Source: Lottia gigantea
Lineage: Eukaryota; Mollusca; Gastropoda; Lottiidae
Assembly (NCBI RefSeq): GCF_000327385.1
Contig: NW_008706957.1
Coordinates: 250,878 to 314,877 of the forward strand
Length of the DNA stretch: 64,000 nt
Reading direction: 5' to 3'
The position numbers were made by a program, and so were the translations under genes. Shown here in pieces: positions 11,640-23,336 of this stretch (the stretch's first letter is position 1; each line of letters starts with the position of its first letter). The notes beneath the pieces were generated by a model, which worked only from the letters and a program-made list of their open reading frames with translations, did no database searches and had not been told where the DNA came from.

Positions 11640-11795
11640 CAGGGACTCTAATGGTATAGATGTGTACCATTCCAATTTTCAATTAAACATAGTTGCCCTT
11701 AGAATATTATATGCAGCTTTATTTATAGTGTCTAATAAAACTCCTTGCTTCAAAAGAACCATGTCTGACTGAAAATTGGAATGGTTCACCAAGAA
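11640..11795. mobile_element. MITE-like fragment, family C-related
   Basis: 'gtaccattccaattttcaat' and the facing 'tgaaaattggaatggttcac' form an inverted pair about 130 bases apart. The phrases resemble the 'gattgaaaattggaat' core of family C elements. Confidence 0.5.
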
Positions 11796-11799
11796 TCGA

Positions 11800-13067
11800 A
11801 ATGTTTTAAAGCTACTAGACCGAAACATCTGTCTCTATTCCAGCCTCATTGTTATTTTGACAGTCTATAATGCTAGAATAAAGGCAGATGTTTCGGGCTA
11901 GTAAGCTACTTGACAAATCCACAAAATATTCCCAACCATGTGCAATCAAATCTCAAAAGTCACAATGTCAAGCTGTGAGAACTGCTCAGCTTCACATTGT
12001 GAAGATCTTAATATTTAATATAGTTTATTATTTAATAATCTTTAGATGTGGTTTTTATTTAGACGTCTTAATCCATATAGATTTAAGACGTCTTATTATT
12101 GGGCTGTTTGGTCTTCTACCACTTTGTATATGTATCTTCTTTGATCAAAATTGTCTTTTTACATAAATATACCTATTGTGATTTCTTGTCGGCTTTTTCT
12201 GTAATTTATGATGGAGTTCTGTTCCATTCTGTTCTTTAAATAGGCCCACAAAGTTATTTTCACTTTCGTGACTTCCTTGAAACTTAAATGCATATGATTT
12301 GCTTACTAAGAGCTCTCGTCCAGTAAAAAGGCACAATTTTGTACAAAACTCGGTGTAATTGTCCCTTATATTCGTTAAATCCCCAACATGTACTTCCTAG
12401 TTGGCCAATGCCGATGTTTGCAGGACCCTGTATAAATAGTCTATAGTTATGTTCAAGGATCGAGTATCGCTGATTTATTGTCAGTCTTGGCATATGTAAT
12501 AGAGCAATGCAATACCAAATGAATGTAGTTTTGGAGAGTTCTGTTAAAATCGAGGGAAACGTTGCTCGAATCAGTGGCGGAACCAAGTTGACGTCCTAGG
12601 AGGAGCGAAATATCTGAGGTTGCCCGAATTTCTAACATAGTTATGAGAGTCATGCCCGAAAAACTTGCAGTCATGCCTGGCATAAATCCATACCTTAACA
12701 CTAACAAAAAATAACCTTTAAAGGGTTTACGGAAAACTTTTAAAACCTTACTTTCAGATAAAACTAAGGTAAGCTACACATTTTAAGTTCTATAGTTTCC
12801 ACCACCTCACTTTCTCAACATACTGAAAATCAGGCTGCCCCTTTAACATTGGAAACATCAATCTTAGGATAACTCGTATTGTGTACTATTGTATTCAGAA
12901 TACAATTGAAGTGCCGTATCGTATCGCATCTATTATGATTATAAAACTATAAAAGATGCATAACTTGAAAATTATAAAAACTGATGAACGCTTCATTTGA
13001 AATCATTCGATAATTAGTTTCTTGTAGGAAGGACAGTGCTTTACGTTATAAATGTTTATTTGCTAGA
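11800..13067. other. Flank upstream of the F5/8C-PAN gene
   Basis: It includes a ~93-bp repeat block (12060-12152, also at 16543-16636, one mismatch seen) containing 'aagacgtcttattattggg'. Near 12566, 'cagtggcggaacca' resembles the end of a hAT-type element, but no partner end was found. The minus-strand open frames at 12145-12707 overlap this material and show no recognisable protein features. No TATA box or promoter was placed for the gene beginning at 13068. Confidence 0.5.
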
Positions 13068-16000
13068 ATGTATGCTAAAATGTATCGTAGTCTCCTGGTA
13101 TGTGCAGGTCTTTTGATTGACTGTTGTTATCTTTATCAACCATTTAATGGTAAGTAATTATTATGGACTAGAACTTACTTCATGGTGCGTACTTTTCTAG
13201 ACTATTACATATTGGTACGTATTTTTCTGGACTAGTACTGAATGCTAAGTATTTGCTACTGAATGCTAAGTATTTGCTAGACTATTACATATTGGTACGT
13301 ATTTTTCTTGAATTTTACTTATTGGTAAGTATTTTTATGGACTATTACTTACTGCATGGTGCGTATTTTTCTATGCTGTGACATATTGGTACGTATTTTT
13401 CAGGACTATTACTGAATGGTAAGTATTTGCTGGACTATTACATATTGGTACGTATTTTTCTTGAATTTTACTTATTGGTAAGTATTTTTATTGACTATTA
13501 TTTACTGCATGGTGCGTATTTTTCTATGCTGTGACATATTGGTACGTATTTTTCAGGACTATTACTGAATGGTAAGTATTTGCTGAACTATTACATATTG
13601 GTACGTATTTTTCTTGAATTTTACTTATTGGTAAGTATTTTTATTGACTATTATTTACTGCATGGTGCGTATTTTTCTATGCTGTGACATATTGGTACGT
13701 ATTTTTCAGGACTATTACTGAATGGTAAGTATTTGCAGGACTATTACATATTGGTACGTATTTTTCTGGACTAGTACTGAATGCTAAGTATTTGCTAGAC
13801 TGTTACATATTGGTACGTATTTTTCTTGAATTTTACTTATTGGTAAGTATTTTTATGGACTATTACTTACTGCATGGTGCGTATTTTTCTATGCTGTGAC
13901 ATATTGGTACGTATTTTTCAGGACTATTACTGAATGCTAAGTATTTGCTGGACTATTACATATTGGTACGTATTTTTCTTGAATTTTACTTATTGGTAAG
14001 TATTTTTATTGACTATTATTTACTGCATGGTGCGTATTTTTCTATGCTGTGACATATTGGTACGTATTTTTCAGGACTATTACTGAATGGTAAGTATTTG
14101 CTGAACTATTACATATTGGTACGTATTTTTCTTGAATTTTACTTATTGGTAAGTATTTTTATTGACTATTATTTACTGCATGGTGCGTATTTTTCTATGC
14201 TGTGACATATTGGTACGTATTTTTCAGGACTATTACTGAATGGTAAGTATTTGCAGGACTATTACATATTGGTACGTATTTTTCTTGAATTCTACTTATT
14301 GGTAAGTATTTTTATGGACTATTACTTACTGTATGGTGTGTATTTTTCTATGCTGTGACATATCGGTACGTATTTTTCAGGACTATTACTGACTGTAACT
14401 TGTATTTTTCTAGATTATTATATACTGGTAAATGTTCTAGACGATTACATATTGATACATATTTTTCTGAAATATCGCATTTTGATCAGAATTTTTCTCA
14501 ATGGTAAGTATTTGCTGGACTATTATATACTGGTAATAATCTTTCTGAACTATCTGGACAACCGCAAAATATTTTTCTTGACTATTACTCAATGGTTAGT
14601 ATTTGCTGAACTGTAACTTTCTGGTAAGTACTTTTCTGGATTACGTATTTTCTGAAATATCATTTAAAGGGACAGGTTTTTCATTTTATTTTTGACCAAT
14701 CATTCTTTAATCTCAGAAAAGGGAATAATTTAGGTAAGCCAATTATAGTGTCCATAGCTCACCGTCGAAATTTGAGCCTTCAAATCCACGTTTGTCTAGA
14801 AATATCCGCGTTTGGATGTTAAAACGACGACTCGTTATTATTTTAAGATACTCTGTGATATATAGAAAACATAAATATAGAAATAGTGAAGTATTTTTAA
14901 AAGGAATGATGCGATTCCGTACATAATACTTCTGAAGGCTATATTTACATACATGTATATTCAAGACTAAAATCAACCCCCAAAATGGCTTGTCTGTCCC
15001 TTTAATAATAGGTAGGCAAGATATACATCCGGAGAGGCAATGGTGCATGGTGTTATGTTAAATCTACGTAATACGTATCTGACATTTTATTGCGTGTGTA
15101 GGTTAACCCAAGATATTGGATATGTTTGAATTTGGGTACAACAGACACCATACACCGTTGCTTAAGGTGTTAACATACTGAAAATACTTTAAAAGTATCT
15201 TGTTACATGGTAGAGGCCAAAGTTGCTGTTAGATTTCATATTTCGTTATCCGCTAGATGGTTGATGAGTTCAAATCTTACCACCGTCTGACAAATATTGC
15301 TAGAGTTACATCCCTTGAAAAACTGAATATCCACTGGCTAATCTTTTTTTCTTATTTCAGACAATTTCGCCTTCAGAAGAAATTGTAAACAATCAACTTT
15401 AGGAAATGAAAATAGCCAACCAAGATATTGTAATCATGCAAATGATGGTAACTATATAGTCTGCTCTAGAACACAGTTTAATGATACTCTTGTAAAGTGG
15501 TGGCTGGTGGATTTTAATAAAACAGTCCAAGTGCAATCAGTCAATATCACTAACAGCCAAAACTTCCGTAGGTACTTCTTACAACAATTGATTCAGCCTT
15601 TATCAACAGTGACAACTTGATCAAGATAGCAGTACAATAGAAATAGCAACTATCTGGTGTTAGAATACTGACTAATAATCCTATACTTCATTTGGATAAG
15701 ATCGATTTTTAGTGATTTTGCGATAAATGGTTTTTAAGGGCTTTCTTAAGAGTTTGGGCACTTATTCTTCAAAACTTAACTAAAATTAATTTCCCGTTTA
15801 TTTCATAGGATTGGTCAATCACCATATACAATTAGTTTTAGTTTTTATTATCCAATCAGATTACCATATTTCTTAAAAATGTTCATTTGGTTCTAGAGAA
15901 TTAGCCCCCAGATTGCGATAAAACATCACACAAAAAAAAGAAGAATTTAAATTATGATAGTTCTTTTAACGAATTGTCGAGTTATTGCCCTTGACATTCG

Positions 16001-17768
16001 CAAATTTTAATATCTTGAAATAATTGAAAACTGTAAATTAATGCATATTGGTATGTTGAGGTGGACTTATGTATGGCTATTTCGTGTAAACGTCAAATAA
16101 CCTATGTACAACCGAAACTATATCAAGGCATGCACTAATGTACGAAATTAATAAAGAAAATCTTAGAACACCTTAATGTTTCTTCATCTGTTTTTTTCAG
16201 CGGGTCGCCTGGAAGATTTCACTATAAAAACCTATCACATGGATCCAACCATTTTCTATTCATATGGTAGTTTGTGTTATCAGCATACGGGAAAATTTCC
16301 CCCCAATACCACTGAAGTGAACTGTGCAACAGAGTCGTCCGGTCGATATCTAGAAATCGCCAAACTGAAGGTGAATACCTCGCCACTGGAATTATGTGAA
16401 GTAGAAGTTTATGGGTTCGAAATTCCATCTCAAATGACAGGTAAAACAGTATATCTTTATAGGCTTCATATACATGTATCTTCTTCAACATCAACTTGTT
16501 AACCAACATCTTTCTGGAAGAATTACTAACAGCCCAATATTAAGACGTCTTAATCCATATAAATTTAAGACGTCTTATTATTGGGCTGTTTGGTCTTCTA
16601 CCACTTTGTATATGTATCTTCTTTGATCAAAATTGAACTGCTTCCAGAACAACAGTACTAGAACTGGGTTTCACATATCACACAAATTGTCGCTTCCACT
16701 CTGTCCGTCTGTATACATTTTAACATGTGTTCGTACCACAGACTACAATTTTTGACGGATTTTATTTTGTCTATAGGTTAGTACCAAGGCAAGGACGATG
16801 CCGTCTATCGATTTTCGTGATGATCGATCGATCACAATTTTTCATCAATTTTCTTCATTTGATTAGGTCTACCATCTCAGCTCAATACTCAATCTACAGT
16901 CTAACTTTTTTGACGCATGGTTTCTATGTTTGGTTAATGTGCGTGTTCATTGTCAATTTTCAAGATGATTGTATAATTTTTCAGAGTTCAGCAAATTTAG
17001 TGCTTAAAACGTTTTAGTTGAACTTGATACTTCTAATCCTTAAGGATTACTTAAAACTCTTGAGAAGATTAATGAAACATGAGTTAGCTATTAGGTCTAT
17101 ACATGTACGTTCTGAAAATACGCAAAATTCTAGAAAATAGCAAGCGTTTAAAGTGATACTACGTCTTAGAATGAACATAAAATTTAATTCTTAAGATTGG
17201 TCAATATGAGTATATATTCATCAGTGAACTTACCTGGTGTCATAAAGTTACAACAGAATCCATGTAAAATCTAGAAAATTGGAAAATTCATAAAACTAAG
17301 TAATTATTGAAAAACGCTTAATCATAATATTATGAAGTGTTTTTCAATAGTTAATTGCTTATTTATTAAGATTTTTGGATTTATCGGATTATATAAGGAT
17401 CTTGTTATGTTATTTATGAAACCAGGTATATCTACTGATGAATATATGCTCTTTTTGGCCAAGTTTAAAATTTCATGTTTATTCCAAGACGTAGCATCCC
17501 TTTAAAATATCCTCCCAAACGACATTAAAATTAATAGGAAATACTAAAAGTAATAATCATTTCAGGCGTAGGTTACTGTGAGAATAAAGAATCAAGAATG
17601 GCTGGTATCAATATGAAGATGGATACCACAACAGCTATTGAATGCGCTAGAGAATGTGACCATGAACCCAGTTGTCTGGCTTTTAATTATGAACATGTCT
17701 CTACCAACAATAATTGTATCCTTTTAACACAGATTGGCCCGATAAACTACGATATTGGTGTTAGTTAG
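13068..17768 (+). CDS. Secreted F5/8-type C (F-type-lectin-like) plus PAN/apple domain protein, complete, four exons
   Basis: Exons 13068-13149, 15361-15567, 16201-16440 and 17566-17768 join in phase to 243 residues. Residues 1 to about 20 (MYAKMYRSLLVCAGLLIDC) look like a signal peptide. Residues about 30-172 are an F5/8C/F-type-lectin fold: CNHANDG, KWWLVDFNKTVQVQSVNIT, PGRLEDFTI, GRYLEIAKL and the closing ELCEVEVYG. Residues about 178-238 are a PAN/apple domain with Cys spacing YCENKESR...AIECARECDHEPSCLAFNY...NNCILL. Several N-glycosylation sequons (NDT, NKT, NIT, NTT) fit secretion. I do not see the RxD pair typical of fucose-binding F-type lectins, so sugar binding is uncertain. Possible roles, inferred only, are extracellular recognition or adhesion. 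The ATG was chosen because it opens the signal peptide and splices cleanly; intron 1 is largely a minisatellite made from its own donor site. Confidence 0.88.
13150..14400 (+). repeat. Minisatellite grown from the exon-1 5' splice site (153-bp higher-order unit)
   Basis: The exon-1 junction aatg|gtaagtaatta is the first unit. It is followed by sub-units of about 28-31 bp such as 'tattggtacgtatttttc', 'gaatggtaagtatttgctgg' and 'gcatggtgcgtatttttcta'. Five sub-units make a 153-bp higher-order repeat: the block attggtaagtatttttat starts at 13321, 13474, 13627, 13839, 13992, 14145 and 14298 (all 153 apart except one 212 step with an extra pair). More than forty GTAAGT/GTACGT/GTGCGT copies result. 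Some sub-units also carry 'gtatttttcag|gactatta', a 3' splice-like motif, so micro-exon-like segments of about 18 bases appear between acceptor and donor motifs. Confidence 0.95.
14663..15005. mobile_element. MITE-like element, family A, both ends present
   Basis: Left end ttaaagggacaggttttt and right end 'ggcttgtctgtccctttaa' are inverted repeats; about 340 bp lie between them. Internal phrases 'gagccttcaaatccacg' and 'atattcaagactaaaatcaa' match 33308-33630. The outer TTAA (or TA) could be the duplicated target. No coding capacity. Confidence 0.85.
15800..15890. repeat. Dispersed palindromic repeat, copy 2
   Basis: 'ggattggtcaatcacca' faces 'attatccaatcagatta' about 45 bases away, matching the block at 1588-1705. 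Confidence 0.5.
16534..16636. repeat. Hairpin plus downstream block shared with 12060-12152
   Basis: 'cagcccaatattaagacgtc' faces 'gacgtcttattattgggctg', a nearly perfect long palindrome with a loop of about 20 bases. The loop-to-right portion and the following 'tttggtcttctaccactttg' are repeated at 12060-12152 with a single mismatch seen. Confidence 0.8.
17147..17505. mobile_element. MITE-like element, family B
   Basis: Left end tttaaagtgatactacgtct faces right end 'aagacgtagcatccctttaa'. The interior contains the palindrome 'gaaaaacgcttaat' / 'gtgtttttcaatag' and 'acaccaggtatatctac'-type arms. A second copy lies at 30035-30399 and a right half at 51930-52093. It lies in intron 3 of the F5/8C-PAN gene. 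Confidence 0.85.
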
Positions 17769-17786
17769 TGGGAGAAATGTGCACAA

Positions 17787-17792
17787 AATAAA
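17787..17792 (+). terminator. Candidate poly(A) signal of the F5/8C-PAN gene
   Basis: AATAAA lies 19 bases after the TAG stop. That is unusually close, but it is the first such signal. Confidence 0.45.
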
Positions 17793-19379
17793 ATGAATTG
17801 AATTTTCTGAAATGTGTATATAGATATACTGAACAAACAATACTTGTCATGCGGACTCGAAAGTTTGCCGATTCGAGACACCAAAAGAGCTGAACCATTT
17901 TCATTGGAGCTCAAACTGAATGAAGTCTTTAGACTAAGAGCCTGGAGCTGGAATTTTCTATGATATTCAGTAAAAATTTGTATGATTTCATATATAAATT
18001 TCTGTGATTTACAGTATCAAATGATATCCAGTTCTTAAGATTCTCAGTATAATTTATATGATTACAATAAAAAAATGTTCTATGATATCTTGTTTTATGA
18101 TTTACAATATAAAATGTTCTACGACAGTACGACAGGGGTTTTCTTTCTATTATACCCTTATGGGATCTTTGATAGATTGCATTACCCCCTTTCTCGCATA
18201 AACCGTTACTATTTCGTGTTTGTTTGCAATAATTTAAGTATACAATGTTACATGATATCTAGTTGTATGATTTCCAGTATAAATTTCCATGATTTACAAT
18301 ATAAAATGTACTATTATATTTAGTATAACAATGTATTAAAATGTTCATTGATATCTGGTATAAAATATATCATTTACATCATTAATACTTTATAAGTTAC
18401 ATCTGATAATAGCCTTCGATATATTGTCTGATAAATCGGATATTGAGTTCTTCAGTTTATCAAAATTTTTCGTTCTCCGGGGATTTATTTTAGTCTTTGT
18501 TATATCTTTCAATAACATTTAAACTTTCTCACATTTTTATTTATAACGTTTCCGATACTTAAAAAACACTTAAAGTGATATATTCGTTATCTTTTTGCTT
18601 TCACTTGTTAGACTCTATTTAAGCATTCAAATTTAGATACGGCATATGGCTCGCCTGTAATTGAAATCAAAATCACTAAATCGTTAATATTTGCAGATAA
18701 TGATGGATATAACTTTGGACAGTTTAATACATCCAGTTTTCATCCTTCTAACAAAATATTTTGGTAATTGGGTTTGAGAAAAAGATGCGAGAATGTATGA
18801 GTTATTTTAAAACTAATTAGGGGACAAAATACCTTTAACATTAAATTTTTTATGAAGTAACCAGTAGGAGACATCGTCAATTAGCAAAATGAACCATGGT
18901 AAATGACAACAAGTACAAATAAATAACATGACAGGTATATACAAAAACTAAATCAATATAAAAATAAACATAATGAATAATTCTTATTGAAACAAATAGT
19001 TCTCCATTAGAAAATATATTTAAAATCACTTAGACCTAATAACACGAGCTAAAAAATATAGTGGTCCAAATATATTTGCTTTTCAAGTTGAAATAGGAAT
19101 CTGTAAACCAGTAAGTAGAAATGCTAATAAAGTCTTAACTTTAAATGTGCGTTTTCATTGCATTGTTATGGAACCGGGCGTTTGATTTCAATTTTTAAAG
19201 TGACAAATATACAATATACAGCTATATTATTTGGTAAAGAGAATACCATCTCACATAAAAGAGGTCGACAAAACAAAAGATAGCTTGCCATGCAAGGTAA
19301 CATACGCCCACTACCAGCTGTCAGAAATGATAACAAAGTCTGTAGTGGTTTAATATGTGAAATCAATCATCCGATTTTT
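17793..19379. other. Intergenic, low-complexity 'tatgatttacagtataa' stretch
   Basis: About 17960-18350 holds irregular repeats of 'tatgatttacaatataaaat' and 'tctatgatatcttg'. The open frame here is that repeat. No gene or RNA was recognised in the rest. Confidence 0.6.
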
Positions 19380-20090
19380 ACTAATTTCAAGCTTTACTGA
19401 GATCTCATACCAAGTTTCATCAAGATCGGATAAAAAATGTAGTCTCTATCAGGCCAACAAGTTAAATTAGACGCATTGAATTAATTCAAGGGCAACAACT
19501 CCAAAACCGTTCACCTTGCCCATATATACATGCATGCCGAGTTTTATCGAGATTAGATAATAACTGCACCCTGTATCATGACTACAAGCAAAATTTGTAG
19601 GGTTTTACTAAATCAAGGGCAATAACTCCAAAACTGTTCATCTGATTATGACCAAATTCAAACTTGAATGATATCTCATCAATATATACATGAATACTAA
19701 GTTTCATCAATATCGAATAAAAACTATAGCGTGCCTAAAAGTCAAATTTGATGTATTTTTTACTAAGTCAAGGGCAGTAACCCTGAAATCGTTCATCCAA
19801 TTATTACCAACTTCAAACTTGACCGAAATCTCATCAATATATACATGCATACTTTCATCAAAGTTTCATCAAAATGGGATCAAAATTGTAGCATTTATTG
19901 GGCATACAAGGCAATATTAACGCATTTTTACTGAGTCAAGGGCAATAACTCTGAAACCGTTTATCCGATTATTACCAATTACGAACTTGACTGAGGTATC
20001 ATCAATATCTACAAGCATACTAAGTTGCATCAAGATCGGATAAAATTGCAGCCTTTATTGTGCATACAAGCCAAAATTCCCAGAGACTTT
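19380..20090. repeat. ~160-bp tandem repeat, about 4.5 units
   Basis: The landmark 'agtttcatcaagatcgg' (with variants) occurs at about 19413, 19541, 19702, 19862 and 20024: four steps of 128, 161, 160 and 162. Other landmarks are 'tcaagggcaataactc', 'accgttcatccgatta' and 'tcatcaatatatacatg'. It is the densest example of the family also seen at 2490, 20930 and 23575. Confidence 0.9.
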
Positions 20091-20705
20091 GGAAGGGCAC
20101 GCAGTGCGTTTCAAAATGACTGATAGGCTATATTTTGAGGAGGTTTTGGAAGAACTCTTCCGAGGAGGAATGAACCCACTGAGGTTGAAAAGTCCTTAAT
20201 TGGCAATGAATCGTGTTCAGTGTAGTACAGTAGCTGATGTTTGAACCCTTAAACTAAAACCATTATTCTTAGGTCTTAATTGGGGGATGATTTCTGGTCA
20301 GTGAGAGAGTGTTCTGATAAGGTGTGTTCGATTTGTCAGTTTCTGTAGAGTTATATCATGATAGAAAGCAACGAAAAATCCGTTTCTCCGTCACACATCG
20401 AACAAACCCCTAATATGCCCCATTTTGTTAAAATCAGTTTGGGTGTGAGCTGAAAGATCGAAAACCAATGTATGTCGCTCATTGTTTACAGTTTGATGCA
20501 AAGATCCTTGGATGAAGTTGCTATCCTGCTGAGAGACTTTCACTGTTATAAGGTATGCAATTGTTACTTTCTCTTCATTTATTAAAGAGCGCGTAATTAA
20601 GCAGATGGGACAGTAATCAAAGGCCTCCTCAAGAAACCTTGGCATTTTGAAATCGGGGAACCCCTAATGCTATCGCGCTTCCTTAGCACCTCTGCGTTCT
20701 TCATG
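20087..20705. mobile_element. Possible inverted-repeat element of ~600 bp
   Basis: The left side has 'tttcaaaatgactgatagg' then ttgaggaggttttgg. The right side, read on the minus strand, has 'tttcaaaatgccaaggttt' then cttgaggaggcctttg. The ends are diverged, so this may be an old DNA element; the alternative is chance similarity. A minus-strand open frame (20391-20645, 84 aa) lies inside and shows no recognisable motif. Confidence 0.4.
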
Positions 20706-20929
20706 GATCCAATTTGAGTATCTTAATAGGGGCAATAACTGTAAATGGAAAAGTAGAACAAGTGGTTACCTAGCAAGATACGCCCACTTCCCTGATACAT
20801 TTTCAGTATATCAAGGGCAGGCACCAATCTGTGTCAAATCATACCTTAAATCTAATTTGACTGATATATTGTTGATTTAATCAGACACTAAATTTAATAA
20901 AATTCTGACATAAACTGTCACCTCTATCG

Positions 20930-21260
20930 GTTCACAAGTCAACAAATTTTAATACATGTTTACTAAGTCAAGGGCAATAATTCAAATTCCGTTGATTGAA
21001 AAATTATCAAATTCAAACTAGACAAAGATCTGATCTTTATAAATGATCACACCAAATTTCATTTAAAACCAATGATAACTGTCAATGGCAATAACTCTAA
21101 AACTGTTCATCGAAAGATTGTCAAATTCAAACTTGTCAAAGATCTCATCAATATAAATGATCACACCATCAATATAAATGATCACACCATCAATATAAAT
21201 GATCACACTATCAATATAAATGATCACACTAAATTTCATTAAAATCTAAAAACTGTATTG
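20930..21260. repeat. ~160-bp repeat units with an embedded 21-bp array
   Basis: Copies of 'actaagtcaagggcaataat' and 'caatggcaataactctaaaa' belong to the ~160-bp family. At about 21145-21235 the unit 'atcaatataaatgatcacac' is repeated four times. Confidence 0.8.
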
Positions 21261-21510
21261 CGTTCACAAGCCAATTGTGGACCATTGGATGGACAGGGGT
21301 GACGACAATATAAGTACCACATTAAAATATGGGTGTATAAAAACGAGTTTGAGCTGTCTAATCAGATAATAAATTAACAATTAAGTTACATATAAATATT
21401 TATACATGTACCAATATACAATTTCTATAAAAGTTATAAATAGCAAACATTTTCTTAAGGAGGAATGTTAAGTTTGTGACTTGAGAAAATGAAATTTGAG
21501 CAACTCCAAG

Positions 21511-21806
21511 TTAAAGGGAATATAAAGAGGTAATCTTATTTTATTTATGTGTACCAGGGACACTGATAGCATCAATTTGCATTCAGATGTTGTTCCTGCG
21601 ATTACACAAAAAATAAGTGTTTGATGATGTTATAATTGCAAAATTTGCTTGTATCACTTAAGACCCTTTGCCATTAGTGATGTCATCAAACACTTAGTAT
21701 TAGTGGAATTGCAGGATACACATGTCTGATTGAAAATTGGAATTGATGCTATCAGTGTCCTCGATACACATAAAATTTTAGAAAAGCTCCTTACAATCTC
21801 TTTAAA
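21511..21806. mobile_element. MITE-like element, family C, near full length
   Basis: ttaaagggaatataaagagg at the left faces 'gctccttacaatctcttta' at the right. Internal arms 'gtttgatgatgttataattg' and 'gtgatgtcatcaaacactta' are inverted, as are 'tgttcctgcgattac' and 'agtggaattgcaggat'. Confidence 0.8.
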
Positions 21807-22666
21807 ATAAATGGTTAAAGAAATATTAATCACACTCTTTCAGATAAATAATATTTGTATAATTAATATAGATGTTATAAAATTTTCAAATAATAAATAC
21901 AACTGCCATAAGTACAAAATATTGATTGTATCGGAAGATTTCATCTTGATACAGTCAAATATGAATACAAGTAATACCATTGGTGAAATTGTGGTTGAAA
22001 CTCATGTATATTTGACATCACATGAACAAATGAAATTCTGCCATAAAAATGTATAAATTAAAAACACAACCATTTTTGTCATAAATATTTTCAAAAACAA
22101 ATATAATACAAATTGTTCAAGGCTGTTGTTTTGAATTTTACTGCAAAGACATGTTTTAGCATCTGAAAATATGCCAGATTGATGTTTATTTTCTTAATTT
22201 GACCAATTTTCACCAAATGTGTTCAGATGATGCCATGAATTATGAAAAGATGCCAATAACGAGCACAGCCTTAAAATGCTATATACTAATGCATGTATTA
22301 TCAGTAAAAAATGCCTGACAGGAGAAATTAATATTTCCAAAAAATAATTAATCTTATTCTCACCGTTCAAGTCATGATAGCTTTAATGAATTAAATTGAT
22401 TAATAAAAACATTAATGATAATTTGTAACCTCTTTAGATTTGTAGCCATAAATTAAGAATGTAACAGTAAAATAAACAACCAAAAGTAACAATGTTTAAC
22501 AATCTGGAATGCCATTATTGTTTGTGTTAAAAATCTAAAAGAATGCTTTAACCATTAATAATTAAAAATTGAATTAAATTAACAAAAATTCTAATCAATC
22601 AAACCAAAACAATAATTTAGTGATCTGTATTGAAACATAGGATCATGCAGGCAACTGTCACTATCA

Positions 22667-23137
22667 TATCTTGGGTGACTGCTTGAAACCTACTATATGC
22701 CATATTTGGTCATTTTGACTTTTTGGTACCGTTTGAAAGCTCGTTTGAAAGCTCGTAAAAGCGCGGAACTTGTGATCAAAACCTCGTATTCTTATCTTGA
22801 TTGTAAATAACTAAAAAACCACTAATTAAATAACACGTATATAAACAGTCAGATCTAAAACCTCGTAAAATATTGTATTATACGAGGTTCAATGTTCCCT
22901 TTTCTGCGGAAGAAAATTAAAACCTCATATAGTATTATTATACGAGTTATTGGTTGAATAGATCATAGTACTCAAATTGTTATACGAGGTTTTTATTTTC
23001 AAAGAATGAAAACCATGTATAGTGGTAAAAATTTTTTTTTAACAAAATATGCGTACAAATAGTTTTTTGCGTTTTCCTCGAAAAGTAATTCTGCGTCATA
23101 TTTCGTTATACGAGGTTTCAAGCGGTCACCCATGATA
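22667..23137. mobile_element. MITE-like element, family F, 471 bp
   Basis: Left end tatcttgggtgactgcttga faces right end 'tcaagcggtcacccatgata', an inverted repeat of about 19 bases with two or three differences. Inside, the motif ACCTCGTA and its complement TACGAGGT recur about six times ('aaaacctcgtaaaatattg', 'tattatacgaggttc', 'gttatacgaggtttc'). It lies between the repeat-rich spacer and the last exon of the minus-strand gene; no coding capacity. Confidence 0.75.
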
Positions 23138-23336
23138 TACATCTTTACAGAATGCATGGTTCATCTATTGATACAAACAAGGGTAACCATGTAAGAGCCT
23201 TGATGAGTAAAATTAATAATATTTTTTTTTTCAATTCAAAAAGTATTTCTCTGTTTTTAAGTAAAAATTACAAAATCTTTGAAATATCACTCTGAGTTTT
23301 ATAACATCCAGTCTGTTATTTTCCTCCTCATGTAAT

